A DNA stretch of 64,000 nt from Schizochytrium sp. TIO01 (GCA_004764695.1 SMSO01000005.1:1073501-1137500); one strand, 5' to 3'; counted from the first letter of the stretch, positions 39,559 through 53,100 are shown. Made by a program: numbers and translations. Notes: generated by a model not told the origin, from the sequence alone.

Positions 39559-41592
39559 TTACTTTGGCTTTGGTGGCAAAAATTGCTGCAATCCAAGTGC
39601 GGCTGCAAGAAGAAGGTTGGCTGTGGATGGCTGCACTTGTTGTTGTTGCTGCAGTTGCTGTTGCGGCGGCTGAAACATGTGCTGCTGCATACGTTGTTGC
39701 TCCATGAATTGGTGTGAGGTTAATTGTGACAGGTCAGGATGTTTCATCGAGACAAAAGGTTGTGCCTGTGGTTGCTGCAGCTGCTGGAGTTGCTGGAGAG
39801 GCATAGATATTTGAAGGGGAAGTTGTACTTGCTGTTGTTGTTGTTGGTAGTGATGTTGCTGTTGTGAAAGAGGTTGTTGTTGTTGTTGTTGTGTTTGCTG
39901 CTGCTGTTGAAGCGGGGGGAGCTGGGAGCTGCTACTTTGGATTACATTACGGAGCACGGACCAAAAGGCACTCTGGTCAATCTTAAAAAGAAGCTGCAGT
40001 TCGGAAGTACAGTGAGTTGCAAGTTGTTGAATAAGCATGTGTTGGTTCGGGGGTTGCATCTGGTGAGTGTCAGCAGCAGGAACTTCAACGGGTTGCGGCA
40101 GAGTCAAGTGAGACATTGCTTCATCTTTAACAAGCGGCAATTGCTGCTGTCGTTGCTGAGCGTCCCAGGTGAGAGATGCACGGTGTTTGGCGTTGGTAAG
40201 CATCTGCGCAGCTTCGATGCAGCTCGGGTCAATTTGATCCATTGTTGAGGACATTTTATTTCCTGCGTTTACAGCTGCAACTGCTGCAGCCGTGATGGGG
40301 CTCTTAATAATTTGAGCAGACGGGCCTGCATTAGGTGACGAGGTTGTGGACTTCTTGCGAGCCTTTGATGGTGATTCATGTTTTGTTGATGCCACAACAG
40401 TGGCTGTTTGTACAGGCGATGATGTCGCAGTCGGCGTTTCGGTTTGAGGATCTGTCGGCCTCGGGCGTTTCGTGCTTTCACGACGTGGGCGTTCCTTGGA
40501 GATAGAGTTGGAGTTAACTGAAACAGAAATGGTTTCGAGAAGCGATTTTGGGGTAACGTTGTTGTTTGTAGTAGAAGTAGGGAGGTCCACAGTCTCATCC
40601 GAGGAGGAAGCTGGCGACGGTGAAACTTCTGCAGCGGCATGCGAAGAAGGGGCAGGTGATGCTGAGCCATCGCTGTCTGCGTCACTGTCCTGGTCAGACT
40701 TTGAGCGAATTTCTTCTATCTCTGTTTTTTTAGTAGACCCCTTGATGACGTCTGCAAAGAGAGGAAGTTCATGCACGCTTTCTGCATCGTCTTCATCGTC
40801 ACTGCCAAGGGGAATGCCTAGTTTATCTGAGAGGCGCACGGTGTCAGCTTCGCCACGCATGAGCGCACGGCAGCGAGTTTTGACAGCGTTCTTAGTGCGA
40901 TTTTTAAGGGAGCTAGCAATGAGACCCCATCGGCAGCCGTAGTTGCTGTGGAGGCTAAGAATTGTGCGATCCTCTGCAGGTGTCCACTCACGGCGTTTGG
41001 CGCGTAGGAGAGATTTGTAGCGCGTTTTCACCGAGTTTTCAGTTCGACCAGGAAGTGCTTGTGCAATTTGAGCCCAGCGGTTGCCAAGGTCGTTGTGCAT
41101 GGTCATGAGCGTGCGGTCCTCATCGCGGGTCCACTTTGACTTTTTAATATTTGGGTCAAGGTTATAGCACCAGCGTTCGCGGCACTGTTTTGCCGTGCGT
41201 CCCTTAACATGGCGAGCCACCTGGCTCCAGCTAGACGAACATCCTCCTTTGACATTAAATTTGAGCTTGTTGAGCACTGATACAAGGAGTTCGTCTTCCT
41301 CCGGGGACCACGCACCCTTGCGTTGTTCCTTTTCGTCCTCCTCATCAGCTCCACTTACAGACCCTTCCTCTTCATCCATATCTCGTCGTGCAGTGCTTTC
41401 CTCAGACCATGAAGCCTCGCTTGGCGAGCCTGGGAGCGCCATATTTTTGTTTTTTGTCAAATCAGAACCTGCAGTTGTGATAGCACCAGCTCCGGTCTTC
41501 CTGTTGCTTTGGCTGCTGCTCCTGATAGCTGCAGCAGCAGCTGGGCTGGAAACAGAGCTTACCATGTGGTTGCTTTTTTTCATTGCCACCAT
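39559..41592 (-). CDS. Three-repeat MYB DNA-binding protein with glutamine-rich tail
   Basis: 677 aa from ATG 41592 in the only long open frame. Three consecutive MYB repeats occupy about residues 90-245. Repeat 1 has WSPEEDE, an insertion of about seven residues around KGGCSSS, and RTAKQCRERW; repeat 2 has WTRDEDRTL, WAQIAQALPGRTENSVKTRY; repeat 3 has WTPAEDRTI, WGLIASSLKNRTKNAVKTRC. The arrangement resembles c-Myb-type R1R2R3 proteins, so a nuclear sequence-specific transcription factor is likely. An acidic Ser-rich region precedes and follows the repeats. The C-terminal ~110 residues are Gln-rich with long poly-Gln runs and QQQ-L/P blocks, as in activation domains or prion-like regions. 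I cannot name an orthologue. Confidence 0.92.
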   Translation of the reverse strand: MVAMKKSNHMVSSVSSPAAAAAIRSSSQSNRKTGAGAITTAGSDLTKNKNMALPGSPSEASWSEESTARRDMDEEEGSVSGADEEDEKEQRKGAWSPEEDELLVSVLNKLKFNVKGGCSSSWSQVARHVKGRTAKQCRERWCYNLDPNIKKSKWTRDEDRTLMTMHNDLGNRWAQIAQALPGRTENSVKTRYKSLLRAKRREWTPAEDRTILSLHSNYGCRWGLIASSLKNRTKNAVKTRCRALMRGEADTVRLSDKLGIPLGSDDEDDAESVHELPLFADVIKGSTKKTEIEEIRSKSDQDSDADSDGSASPAPSSHAAAEVSPSPASSSDETVDLPTSTTNNNVTPKSLLETISVSVNSNSISKERPRRESTKRPRPTDPQTETPTATSSPVQTATVVASTKHESPSKARKKSTTSSPNAGPSAQIIKSPITAAAVAAVNAGNKMSSTMDQIDPSCIEAAQMLTNAKHRASLTWDAQQRQQQLPLVKDEAMSHLTLPQPVEVPAADTHQMQPPNQHMLIQQLATHCTSELQLLFKIDQSAFWSVLRNVIQSSSSQLPPLQQQQQTQQQQQQPLSQQQHHYQQQQQQVQLPLQISMPLQQLQQLQQPQAQPFVSMKHPDLSQLTSHQFMEQQRMQQHMFQPPQQQLQQQQQVQPSTANLLLAAALGLQQFLPPKPK

Positions 41593-44500
41593 CCACTGGT
41601 GTGTCAGGTTTTGTCTCTGCAAAAGTCTTGCTTCCTGTGGATTTGATCGATCGATACCTTGGAGACGAATTCGGGAGAGATGGTCAAGTGGTTGTGGAAC
41701 TCACGGAGCCCCTCACTAGAACCACCTAATATAATCTATAGGGTAACCCACCCAAACCAAGTCTGGCCCTTGCCAGCTACGATTTAGGTGTTGACTTTGA
41801 TGAGGTTCAATGGGTTGATTATCAGCAATCGCCCGATCGACGAGTCGCCGAGTCGTTCGTTGTGGGTCTGATCCCTAGGTCGAGCCACGCGGTTCAGAGT
41901 CAATTAATTCCAGAGATCTACGAATAGAAGCTAGCTCGCTATTACAAGCTATTACAATCGTGAAATGATGCTCTGCTTCTTTGAGTAGACCGAGAGTCTT
42001 CAATATTGTAGAAACGATTGAGTCAACCAATGCCAACCAGGAATGCCAACCAAGAATGCCAACCAAGAACAGATGAGAGTGCTTCCGATAATTGAGCTGT
42101 TCGATCTATGCCCAACACAATGAGGGATCGAGTGAAGATAGTAATTGGTTGATCGACTGATTGATCGACCGAACAGCCAATTGGGTGATTGCTTTCGGCT
42201 CCTCGCCTAAACTTCTTTCTTTATCCTTTTTCTCTTTCCTTTCTCAATCTCTCACTTTGTTTTCTTTTATTATAAAAAAGAAAGAAAGTAAGTTGTATAT
42301 TCCTGTTCTGGTTTATATTTAGTTAGTTACTTACCTACTTACCAATTAAAGTTATTTGGAAGAAGGTAAATTATTTTTTAGTTGAAAGTCATTTAGTTAC
42401 TTTGTCGAGTTCTTCCTTTCTTGCTCTATTTCAAATAATTAAATTGAGAAGGTTTTTCAATTTAAAAAAAGAAATCGAGTTGAGTCGACGTCAAAACTTT
42501 TGAGAGTTTTAATCGGTTCTTCTCCCAGGAAAAGTTCCTAGTAGACCTGCCTACTCATCGAGACATTGGCTATTTTGATAGCGTCGGTGTTTCTGGTCGC
42601 GATTCTCATAATTAAGCAAAGAGTTCGAGGTGACACGATACTAGTAGACATAGCACATGAATTAAATATAGTAGTTATGGTTATGATTCTTCTTTATATT
42701 ATTAAGACGTAAAATAAAATTATACTGTAAAAAGTAAAATTCTAATTGTAAATATAAATAATAAATAGATGAGAAAGAGAAAGAGAAAGAGAAAGAGAAA
42801 GAGAAAGAGAAAGAGAAAGGAACAATTTATAAATTATACCTTCAAACGATTCGCTTCTCTTTCAATAAAATATAGAAAACGAGTACTTTAGAAATCTGAG
42901 TCTCTCACATAAAATTATCCCACGGTATTGAAAGCTAGCGTTCTTTAAGCTGGGTGCCTACGTATTTGTATGTATTCATTCTTCAGTCTTTATATTTTGA
43001 TTAGAAATATAGAAGAAAAGAGAACGAAAACCTCTCCTCTCAGTGCCCATCATTAATCGTAAACGCGTGAGATATTGAGGGACAAGTTCTAACTATTCTA
43101 TACTTCCCTACGAGCCGCCAATCATAGAGAAGCTTTCAAGAGGCAAAGCAAGTTAGTAAATGACCAAGAATAAAGAAAAGAACAAAAAAAAGAATTCGCT
43201 GTCTTCAGAAGAGCGAGTCGGACGGGTGCCGGAGGCAAGGAGGCAATTAAAGCAAGCCTCTAAAGAAGATACCTCCATGCTCCCGCGTCATGTTCATCGC
43301 TGAAGGGGAACTGGCATTCATTCGTGCATCTCTATCTATTCGCGCATGTCTCCATCCATCCACGCAAACACGGCTGTTTCATTAGACGTGCAAACAAGCA
43401 CATGCTTTTATGCTACGATCCTTCACGATTAGTTTATTTCGTGTAATTACAAAATTTATTTTATACAGCGTGTTGGAACCATACTTTAAAAACCTTTCTT
43501 CTACAACTACTTTAAAAATGAGAAGAGTGTTTTTAATTCTGAAAAAGAAGAGTTGAAAACAGTCGTTGGCGATCGAGTAATAATTAAGCGGCAAAGAGCA
43601 GATGGAAGAGGGAGAAAGCCAACCGCGAAGGGAGAGGAGGCCGCTCTGCGGAGTAGTAGATCTGACTAAGCGAGTGCTCTAGCCATGCAAATGCACAGAT
43701 ACATTCAGACAGTCACTCCGTAAATGAGCCTGAAGAGCTGGCGAGAGGCCGCCTCCTCCTGCTGCTTTGTGGCTTTCAACGGCGATGAATGATAGACGTA
43801 CCTACCTATCACTCACTCCATTGCGTACCTTTGTACTGGTTTTCTATGTTGATGATATTAATTTAAGTATTAAAATAGAGGAAAATCAGTGACGAAAATA
43901 AAAATAAAAGGAAACGGAGATAGATAGAGATAGGAGATAGATGGAATAGCACCTCCTTACTACAAATGGGTAGAGTTCACTCATGATGCAGGTTTTATTA
44001 TTATTATTATTTATTTTTTAAATAAATAAATTTAAATTAAATGTTAAAACTTAAAACTTGTGTTTCAAAGTATACAAAATGGAGAAGAAAGAGTCGTCAC
44101 TCTTTACAGAGTTTATTTGTTTCTACGAGGAGTGGAACGATTTGGTACAGCTCGTGGCTAGCACCTCTACGAATTCCAAGCGAATCGTTTACTACAGACA
44201 CGTGAGTACAAACGAACAAGCCGAAACGGGCAATGAGAATTAGCACAATCCTCTGTGCTTGTGCTCTGCTAATTGGTGCTATGTAGGACTCGCCTGGCTT
44301 CCCCTCGAGCTTCGTCCTGTTTGATTTAATATTTGCTGATTCTGTTTTCTCCCTTCTTTAAAAAATGTTTTAAGAAGAGCATCAACTTCTAAGCATTCTT
44401 TCGCGAGAAGGAAACCAGTCGTGATGGTGGCCCCAATAGCCGTCAAAAGTCATTTATAGGTACTTCAAGTACCCGCACACCGGAGAGGAGCCTGGCAAAT

Positions 44501-46030
44501 TTAAGGACGATGAAGACTCGTGATGTGAATCAGCTCTATCCTCAAGAGCAAGACCCATCGTTCTGAAGAGGTCCTTAAGTTGATACACATGGCAGAAGGT
44601 GATGCACATTCATGGCACGAATAAGGGTAAGACTAGAAAGGGAATCTATGATTTTGTAAAGCGCTATACTTACTTCGTAAAGCAACAAGCTAAATAGAGA
44701 CAATACCATGAAAAACTGGACCAACAACAACACGAATTACGTATGGCTGGCCTAACTGCAAAATGTTTGTTTACCTGCTCAGCAAGCACTAATCTGCGTC
44801 CATCATGCAAGCTCTTTTGGCTCTTCTTCTCAGAATAGGTCCCCCCAGTTCTTAGATTCATTCTTCTGCTACTTCAGTCGTCTTATTAGCAAAATGCTTC
44901 TTTCGGCTGCCAGTGCTTCTTTTGACTAGCTAGAATATTTTCAAACGGACTAGGTTATTGTGGGTAGTAGGTACCTAGTTATGTCTATCTTCCATGGTGG
45001 TGTAGCTACGTCCTACTATACTAAAGAGGTCCTAAGGCGCCAGCTATTCAACGATCGAAGTTTAAGGACCTCCAAAACTTATCAACGAAGGGTTAGTTTT
45101 AGTTTTTATGATTTATTTGATGAATATTTATTCTTTACGTTTTTAATTAAATTAACACTACTTTAACAAGAGGCCTGTCGCTAAGAGTAGGCGTACAACC
45201 ACATTGCAATTAAAGGTCGAGGTGAGTGTTCATTACGTTCTAATAAGCAAGCCATTGTAGGGATTCTACAAGTATTGAGCGTCTCTCTTGCCGTACACTA
45301 CAACCTACTTACTATGTAAGAACAGTATATAAGCTCGATAATTGTTTGTATACATGCAGACTGTGACTTTTTGCAATGCTATGAAATGAATAAATTGCAA
45401 TGATGATCACTGAGGCTTCTTCGTATTTCTTCTTGAAGGATACAGCATTGCTTGTTTAGTTCACGTCTGATGTATGAGTTGGCTAAAAACCTTTTGGCAA
45501 GTAAGTTAAAAAAAAAAGAAGAGTTGCTCAGTCTCTACCATGAAGACTTACTCCAAGAATTTTAATTTGAAGAATTATATTAATTGTTTATTTGTTCTTA
45601 TGTCTGACAGAGGATTATCTTATCATTATTCATATTACAATTAAAAAAAGAAGAAGAAAATGATTGTATAAAATAGAAACGAAAGCTAAATCGATTTGGC
45701 AACCAACCGCGAGAGGTTGCGGGATTAAACCTACCTCGGTACCTGGCTATCATTTGAAGCAATACATGCGCAAATACTATGATATCACACTCGCAATGAT
45801 GTACAACAGCAGTGGTGGAGATTTGTGCGCTCATTTCTCTTCCCTCGCAACGCATCAGCTGTTTAAAGTGCCCAGAAAGAATACCATCTTTACTGTCATC
45901 TATAACTGCTTGAAAAAAAGGTAGCTCGCTATAATCTTTTATCTTCTTCTCCTTCTAGACCGCTAAATCCCACACGGAAAACCTTTTCAGCAAACCAGCC
46001 AAAAGCAAGCGCTTCTCAGCGTCCCTCTAA
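41593..46030. other. Gene-poor region upstream of the MYB gene
   Basis: No convincing gene. Contents: three tandem copies of AATGCCAACCAAG-like sequence (42028-42066), a GAAAGA tract (42771-42819), AT-rich blocks, and scattered short open frames without recognisable products. A coding-like patch at 44400-44700 is described under rejected items. The MYB promoter must lie at the left edge. Confidence 0.55.
42771..42819. repeat. (GAAAGA)n microsatellite
   Basis: About eight tandem hexanucleotide units in AT-rich intergenic sequence. Confidence 0.9.
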
Positions 46031-46045
46031 TCTCTCCATTCCCGG

Positions 46046-46075
46046 AATAAATAAATAAATAAATAAATAAATAAA
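46046..46075. repeat. (AATA)n microsatellite
   Basis: Seven tandem AATA units. Confidence 0.9.
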
Positions 46076-46401
46076 GTGTTTTCATTTCAGTCGCTATTTT
46101 TAATTTCTTACTTTTTTATATTTTTTTGCCCTATTACACATAAACCATACATAAACTACACATAAATTACCCACTTTGTACAAAATACTACACATACGTT
46201 TACATACAAACATGCATGTCTCGCCTCGCCTCCTCCCACCTTCTGCGTTTCCTACAGCGTCATTGCCGAACAGGGCTGTAGCCTCCAGGAAATCGAACCG
46301 GCAGCGGACTCTGCGGTCCCCTGCCGTGCTCCTCTTCGGCCTCACGTGCTTTGGGACCTCCAGGAGGTCGTTGCGAAGCAGGAGCGCCCTTCCTCAGCGA
46401 T

Positions 46402-46482
46402 CACTCACTCACTCACTCACTCACTCACTCACTCACTCACTCACTCACTCACTCACTCACTCACTCACTCACTCACTCACTC
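46402..46482. repeat. (CACT)n microsatellite
   Basis: Twenty uninterrupted CACT units, the reverse-strand equivalent of the GAGT tract at 11305-11375. Confidence 0.92.
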
Positions 46483-46747
46483 TGCTCTATAATCAATCAA
46501 TCAAAAGCGCCTTCGCCAGTGACTCCGCCTTTTGCAAGTTTGTTTGTTTGTTTGCCACGACACATTCGATCACTCTGCTGCCGTATTCTTGGCCATCTGG
46601 CTCTACCCTCGAGATGTATGTGCTCGAGCAGGCATCGGCACGCAGTCAATCAGCTCCACCCGCGTCGACTGCGACGCTTGGCCATCGATCGACTCGCGAG
46701 TCTAATCGAATGAGGCTCCGTATGTTTGTCTGCGTATAGAACATGTG

Positions 46748-47139
46748 TGTATGTATGTATGTATGTATGTATGTATGTATGTATGTATGTATGTATGTAT
46801 GTATGTATGTATGTATGTATGTATGTATGTATGTATGTATGTATGTATGTATGTATGTATGTATGTATGTATGTATGTATGTATGTATGTATGTATGTAT
46901 GTATGTATGTATGTATGTATGTATGTATGTATGTATGTATGTATGTATGTATGTATGTATGTATGTATGTATGTATGTATGTATGTATGTATGTATGTAT
47001 GTATGTATGTATGTATGTATGTATGTATGTATGTATGTATGTATGTATGTATGTATGTATGTATGTATGTATGTATGTATGTATGTATGTATGTATGTAT
47101 GTATGTATGTATGTATGTATTATGTATGTATGTATGTAT
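46748..47139. repeat. ~390-bp (ATGT)n microsatellite
   Basis: About 93 uninterrupted GTAT units to about 47120, then one phase shift (GTATTATG) and a few more units. The tetranucleotide is stop-free in all forward frames and on the reverse strand, which creates long spurious reading frames such as YVCM and HTYI repeats. Confidence 0.97.
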
Positions 47140-50100
47140 CCATGGCGCGTGCAAGCGACTATCGGAGGGTCCACTGCGGTTTCGCTCATAGAAGTAGACT
47201 AATAAATGGATCAACCGCTGGTGAATCAAAGTCATCAACTAATCGGATGGTCCATTGTGGACGGAGGGGAACTGGCCAGCCATCGTGGATTTGATTACGC
47301 AGAAGGCAACGAGCCAGCCAAAAGGCTAGCCAGCTTCACAAAAAGCCCACCCGCGATTTGAAGGTTTCCAACTCAAAGGAGAGCTCAGCAGCCTAGTCGT
47401 TCTCTCCCACTCACTCACTCGCTAACTCACCTTGATTGACCAGCGATCGGATTGGATCATCATATATTGACTGATGATTGATTGATCGATTGATTGATCG
47501 CGAAATTGCGAAATTGAGAAATTGTAATTCTTAGGCGATTTCTGCTATGACCAACCAGGAACTGCAAAAACTTGCCAAAGCTTCAAATAAAATGCAAAAT
47601 CTCCATGCGCTAGTAACTATGAACATAAAAGTTTACGGAGGCCAATGATTGAAAGTGTAAGCAAACTCTAGCTTCGTCGCTGTGTTTTTCTAGTTGGTTT
47701 GCTTTTTTCGATGAGATTGCACAGTGTGCGTTCCGCTGGTGGACCTAGTTCTCGTAGTAGAAGCTGATGGCCAGCTGCAGGAGAGCCGAGAAAACGAAAG
47801 CTGATGCGTGAGGGATTGATTAATCTCCCGCAGTCTCTGGAAACTCAGGTGGAATGAGAGCCTGGTTCTGTAGAAATAATAATTCCACGCAAACTTTGAA
47901 GCAAGCCAGCTTTCCCCATTCATTGATTAGACAGTCATTCTTTTCTTCACCATATTGTGCTGTTAGCTTGCTATTTGTCTGTCATTAACCCCATAGAGCA
48001 TATAGATAGTGGAAGCTCTTGCAGTGAATCATGATGTAATAATTGAATTAATGAACTTCAACAAAGCTGAGAATTGATTGACGGCATTAGCGTCCGGACT
48101 TCTCCGTAGGGGGTGGATGGATAGTTCACCAACACCGCCTGAGGGAATTGATCAGTTAGTTAGTCAGTTATCGTCATGGATGAATGAATGAATCAATCAA
48201 TCAATCAATGAGTCAATGAATGATCTTCATCATCGTTACTTAGTCCGTAGGTTGATTGACATGAAGCTTCAGCTGCAGCATTCGTCGTGGTGGGTATTTC
48301 AGTTGACTGGGAAATCGCGCTCACTTGAATGGTTCTTGGAAATACCGGGCTTCGTGGCACACAGATTGCGTTTAATGGACGCACGCGTCGACGACAATGA
48401 CGCTGTCTTGAGCTCCGCTCACCATGCCATTACACCTTTGTGAGGTAGGTAGCGAGCTAGAGACGTGGCTACCTAAAGGTGTGTTGAATTTCAAGCAACT
48501 CGATACAATCGCCAAATCGAATTGCAAAATAGAATCAGCTCACCGAACTCTGCCACAGAAGATTGCCTACTACCTTTTTTCACTCTTTTCTTACTTCGCG
48601 ATTTTTTAATATTACTTTTAAAAATAAAAATAGATAAATAAAATATTATGATGAAAGAAGAAAATTATCGTTTCTCCTATAAATAAGCATAGGCGTATGA
48701 TCCTTTTATGTGGTCAATCGTCTGTTGGTTTAGTAATTGAACTAGCTTGCTTGATACGGCATGACTGCTTATTATGGCATGAGAACTTTCGCAGACACTA
48801 GTAAAGCCTAGACTGGTGCTATGTGCTCCTGATCATCACTAACAGAATTGTTGGGTCCGCTTCGCAGCTCTTACAGCTTACGGTGACCATGAGCATGAGC
48901 ATGAACATGAGCTAGAAGTGAAAATGAAAATGCTACTCAGCCTTAGCCTCCCCCCCAAATGCAAACTACTTCTAGGTACTTGGAGTCTGACGCGGAGAAG
49001 AAGCTAGCAAAATTCTCGAATTGTAAATTCTAGCTGCAAATTTTTAGCTTTCGCCAGCATACGGACTTTATTTTTCTGCACCAGGAAAAGAGATGTAATG
49101 CAACACACCGAAGTGGGGCTTTGCAGGGTCCAAGTCTTCCATGGACCTTTTTATAAAGGGTTTCTCTCACTGGTTGTAAGGTCTTTTGCAGAGAGTGAGT
49201 AAATTTTCGTGGTAAATGGCACGACAAGACAGCGCAAGGTAGACCGCCGAGACCAGGTCGCAGCAGTGCCTGGGGTAGGTCGTCGTTCCTTATAATGTTC
49301 TTCCAAATACAAATCCAACTTCCTGCTCGCAGTTCTTGTGCTTTGAGAATTCAACTTTCCTTTGGAAGGAGATTTACGACGTAACTATTATTAGAAAAAG
49401 CATTAGTAATGCACCTTTATTAGTTATTAAATAAGTAAACGGTGCGCCAACCAATATGTTCTATACGTAGAAGTAGCACGCTTAGCATTGGACTTGGCAG
49501 AGGTCTCAACCTAGGTACAGTTAGAGCACTGGCCTTGCTAATCCCCTAAATGCGGTCCGAATATTTCTATATGGACCATTTGCAAAAGAAATTCGCTTTT
49601 AGAGGTGCCATCGAAGCTTGTGTCGAGATGGGATTTAGGATTTAACTCATCGTGGCGTTTTCGCTGGGATATCTAACTGACTCAAATGATTTTGTTCCCA
49701 GCTCAAAAGGAATTTCGGCCATAGCGTAAAATAGGAACAATGCGTTCGAAAAGCAAATAAGAATTGCAAGATGAATCATCATTTATTATGTAATTGTTTC
49801 TATGTATGTGTAAAAATAAAAATTAAAGCAGATTGAAACCGGTAAATGTAGGTTCGAATCGTTTATATGGTTTTCACTAATATCTTCACCAGCACCTAGA
49901 ATGATGAGTGAAGCTAATTGCGAGCACAATTAACTTTCTAGGCAAGCCTATAAGTGATTATAACTAGAGCACACCGTCGAGAGAAAGAATTAGACCTTGA
50001 GGTGAGGCGCAATTTCCCCACCATATTTTCTTTGAAACACTCTCAGATCTCCTCGCTTGGCTGGTTATATTATGCTACCAATATTGTGATTTGCACTTTC

Positions 50101-53100
50101 TTAAATCAATGTGTCCTGATATTCGTGACTTTGAAAAAGAGCAAGTCGTATCTCAACTCAACTAAAGAGTCAATAACGAGATCAATTTGTGAGGGTGCAT
50201 AATATGATACACTACTACAATTCAGATATTGGGAATTATTAGCCAGAACCGCGCCCGTGGCAGCTTCGGAGGAAATTTATGCTTCCACAGTCTTGCTTCC
50301 CTGTAGCATATTCCCCCTCAACAACGTTCGCCAGGTATTTTTTAGTCAATCTTTGCTAAGAAAGATACACCGTGGTTAAGTAGATGGGTACCCACCAGGC
50401 TTTAGGGTAATAGAAGGTATTGCGTGTGTTGCCACGACAACAAATCACCTCTTATATCATTCGTTCTATTGTACCTACCTCCGCTTGTCTTCCTTTCGCG
50501 AGTATTGGTGCAAAATTTTCTCTACTTTCTTTAGTTGATGTAAAGTGTATTGCGAGATAACTGCTATTAAAAGAGACCTAGTCGTATGTAGTATATTCAC
50601 CTACCTAGTAAGTGACAACTCGCAACTTCAGAATGAATGCACGCAAAGATGAAACTTGAAGCTACTGCGGAGAAATGAGTCTCAACTCTCTGTCATTACG
50701 AAACAGAAACTGAGTTATGTCATTTCCCAAACGTCAAAAGCGAGCGAGTCATCGCGAAAATACGAGGTTTCTTTATACATCCGCGAAAGCATCGCCAGCC
50801 AGCATCGCTGAGCATTTGATTATTTCAATTTTCCTCCTCATAGCTTCCTTAATCCTCACTTATTTCCACCTCGTTAGAAACTAAAAAAGGAAGCAGGAGC
50901 ATCGTGAAAGAAAAACACCTCTGCCTCAGAAGGAACTTAAAAAAGTATTTGTAACAGTAGTGTGCTACGTACGCCGTTTCTCATGTCTAGCTTGCTTATG
51001 TACTACTTCTCCTTTGTCAATCCGTATTTTCCGTATTTTTCATGTTTTTCATTTCATAGTTATTCCAAAGTTTTTGTTCTGCAATTTTATCCAGTGATAT
51101 TGATGAAGTATATGATGCATTGAAATTTTAATTAATGAATTCGAAAATAGAAAAAAGTGGAATATACAATTCCCATACTTTAACTGTGCAGCTTGAGGGA
51201 CCTAATCCAAACAGAAATTTTGTTGGGTGGCGTGGGTTTATTAAAAAATATAATTTCGTTGAGTTAAATAAATAACACAAGTTTATCTCAAGACACATAG
51301 GCTGGTAATTATGCTCCGTGAGTCCCCGGACCCAGTTTGGGCTGGAAACATTGCGAGTTCGATTCTATGACAAGTCTTTTCCTGAGGGTCGAAATGTAGT
51401 TGAGGCACCTTCAAATAAGAGAGGTTTTCGACTGATTAAAAGAAAGCTCGCATCCATCATCCTTTCCTAACGAAATAGCATACGTTCATCACCGGCTATA
51501 GCTATCTACGTACACCATAATAATCTATCATAGATTCAAAAAAGGAACGGAGCTTCAGTGGATTTTCCGCTTTCTCTCGGTCTCGGGATTCTTCAAACCC
51601 ACACAAAATAGAAGATGTCCAAACTTGCGCTGCGCTAACTAGGGTCGTATGTCGTCGGTATTCAGACAAACCTGCAAGTTGTTAAGCATCTCATTCCGAT
51701 AGTTCCCTGAGAACGGAATACTAGTTAAAGCAATGGTCAGCGAAGTAAGCACGAACAAAATAACGCAATTCATTCTCTACTTGTCTGGGTTCTTCAACTT
51801 TAATTTAGCAAAAAAACATGTTATGAAGAAATTCAATTATAGTCACTGTATTTTACTCAATAATTAAATAATTATAATTGACTAAATAAAACACTTCAAA
51901 GCGAAGCACTTTGTTAACGTTAACATCAGAATATCTCTTACTATTTTTAAAATCCCCTTCGAAGCTTGGTCTAGCAAAAGCTAGCAAAAGCTAGACTCTC
52001 TAATATCAAAGAGTTCTATACACATAAAATATGGGTGATGGAGACATAAAAGATTAAAAGAGATATTCTCTGCTCATTATTTATTTTATTTTATTTCAAA
52101 TAAAACGTTTTATATTTATGTACAGGTTATTTCCACATAACATACATCTTCGAATTTTATCTCTAGTGTAAAAGAACTTGTTAAAAAAGAAAGAAAAACT
52201 ATTGGAAAGTAATAGCTTCGTGGAACCGAGAGCTTCCGCTAGCGACGCGATGGAAACTGTGAAAGTTGTTGATTGGTCGTGTGGATTGTCAGCTTCTACT
52301 GCTTATAACCTAAGCAAAGTCAGCACATTAGCAGAGGAGCTTTGCATTGCCAGAGCGCTGATCTTCTCCAGCAGAGCCAACGATTCAAAAGTGGCGCATT
52401 GTGCTGCTCATTAATTGTTTTCCACAAATGAAAAGTTCACTTGCCGAGATCAAATAAGACTATAGATCTAATGAGATATTGTTGGCTATTCGACTCTCAA
52501 TCGAGCAAATTCCATAGGCGTGTCAGGTCCCGGCGTTTTCGACTCTCTGTCGGCCAAAGGTCGCCTCAAGCAGGCGGCTTCACTTGAGACAGACCCGGAG
52601 AGGATGGGTGACAAGAAGGTGTGGTTCAGAGTCCCAGCGCAGCACTGTTTCAGGGAGGAAAGTGAATAGTAAGCTGCATTGAAGTAACCAATGGGAACTG
52701 AGCACACTGAGAAATCAGGAGAGAAAGCCAGGAAATAACGCCAAGAGGGCAATAATCTCATGCAATGGCGGGTCACCTCAATAATAGTACGTACGTGCGT
52801 ATGTATGTCTGGAGATATGTATATGTTTGTTTATGAAGATGAAATCCATAAAATTAGGTAACTACTACCTTGTTTTGATGGTCTTATGTGGCTTTATAAT
52901 TGTATCTCGAAAAAAGTGAAATAATGATTGTTTGATTGACTAACGCATTTGTCTTTGGTAACTAGAGTGAATTGGCAGCCAGCATAGAACTTTACTTCAG
53001 TACTCCGTGGCAAAGACCTAGAACATTGAATCAGCCCGGCGTCGAGGGCCCAAATGATGAGTGCCTTTCGTTCTCTTGGTTTAGAAGCAGTTCGCTGAGA

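Noticed and set aside
44400-44700. Coding-like patches reading TMKTRDVNQLYPQEQD and QKVMHIHGTNKGKTRKG
   Set aside because: Short frames, each bounded by stops and without a start or recognisable family; possibly a decayed gene, but I cannot support that.
46650-47294. Four to five overlapping open frames encoding YVCM or HTYI repeats
   Set aside because: The ATGT tetranucleotide has no stop in these frames; there is no unique coding sequence attached.
49820-49875. GGTTCGAATC at 49851, resembling a tRNA T-loop
   Set aside because: No D-arm, anticodon stem or acceptor pairing can be built upstream.
51300-51390. GAGTTCGATTC with an upstream TAGGCTGGTAA, resembling tRNA B and A boxes
   Set aside because: The T-stem does not pair and no acceptor stem forms.
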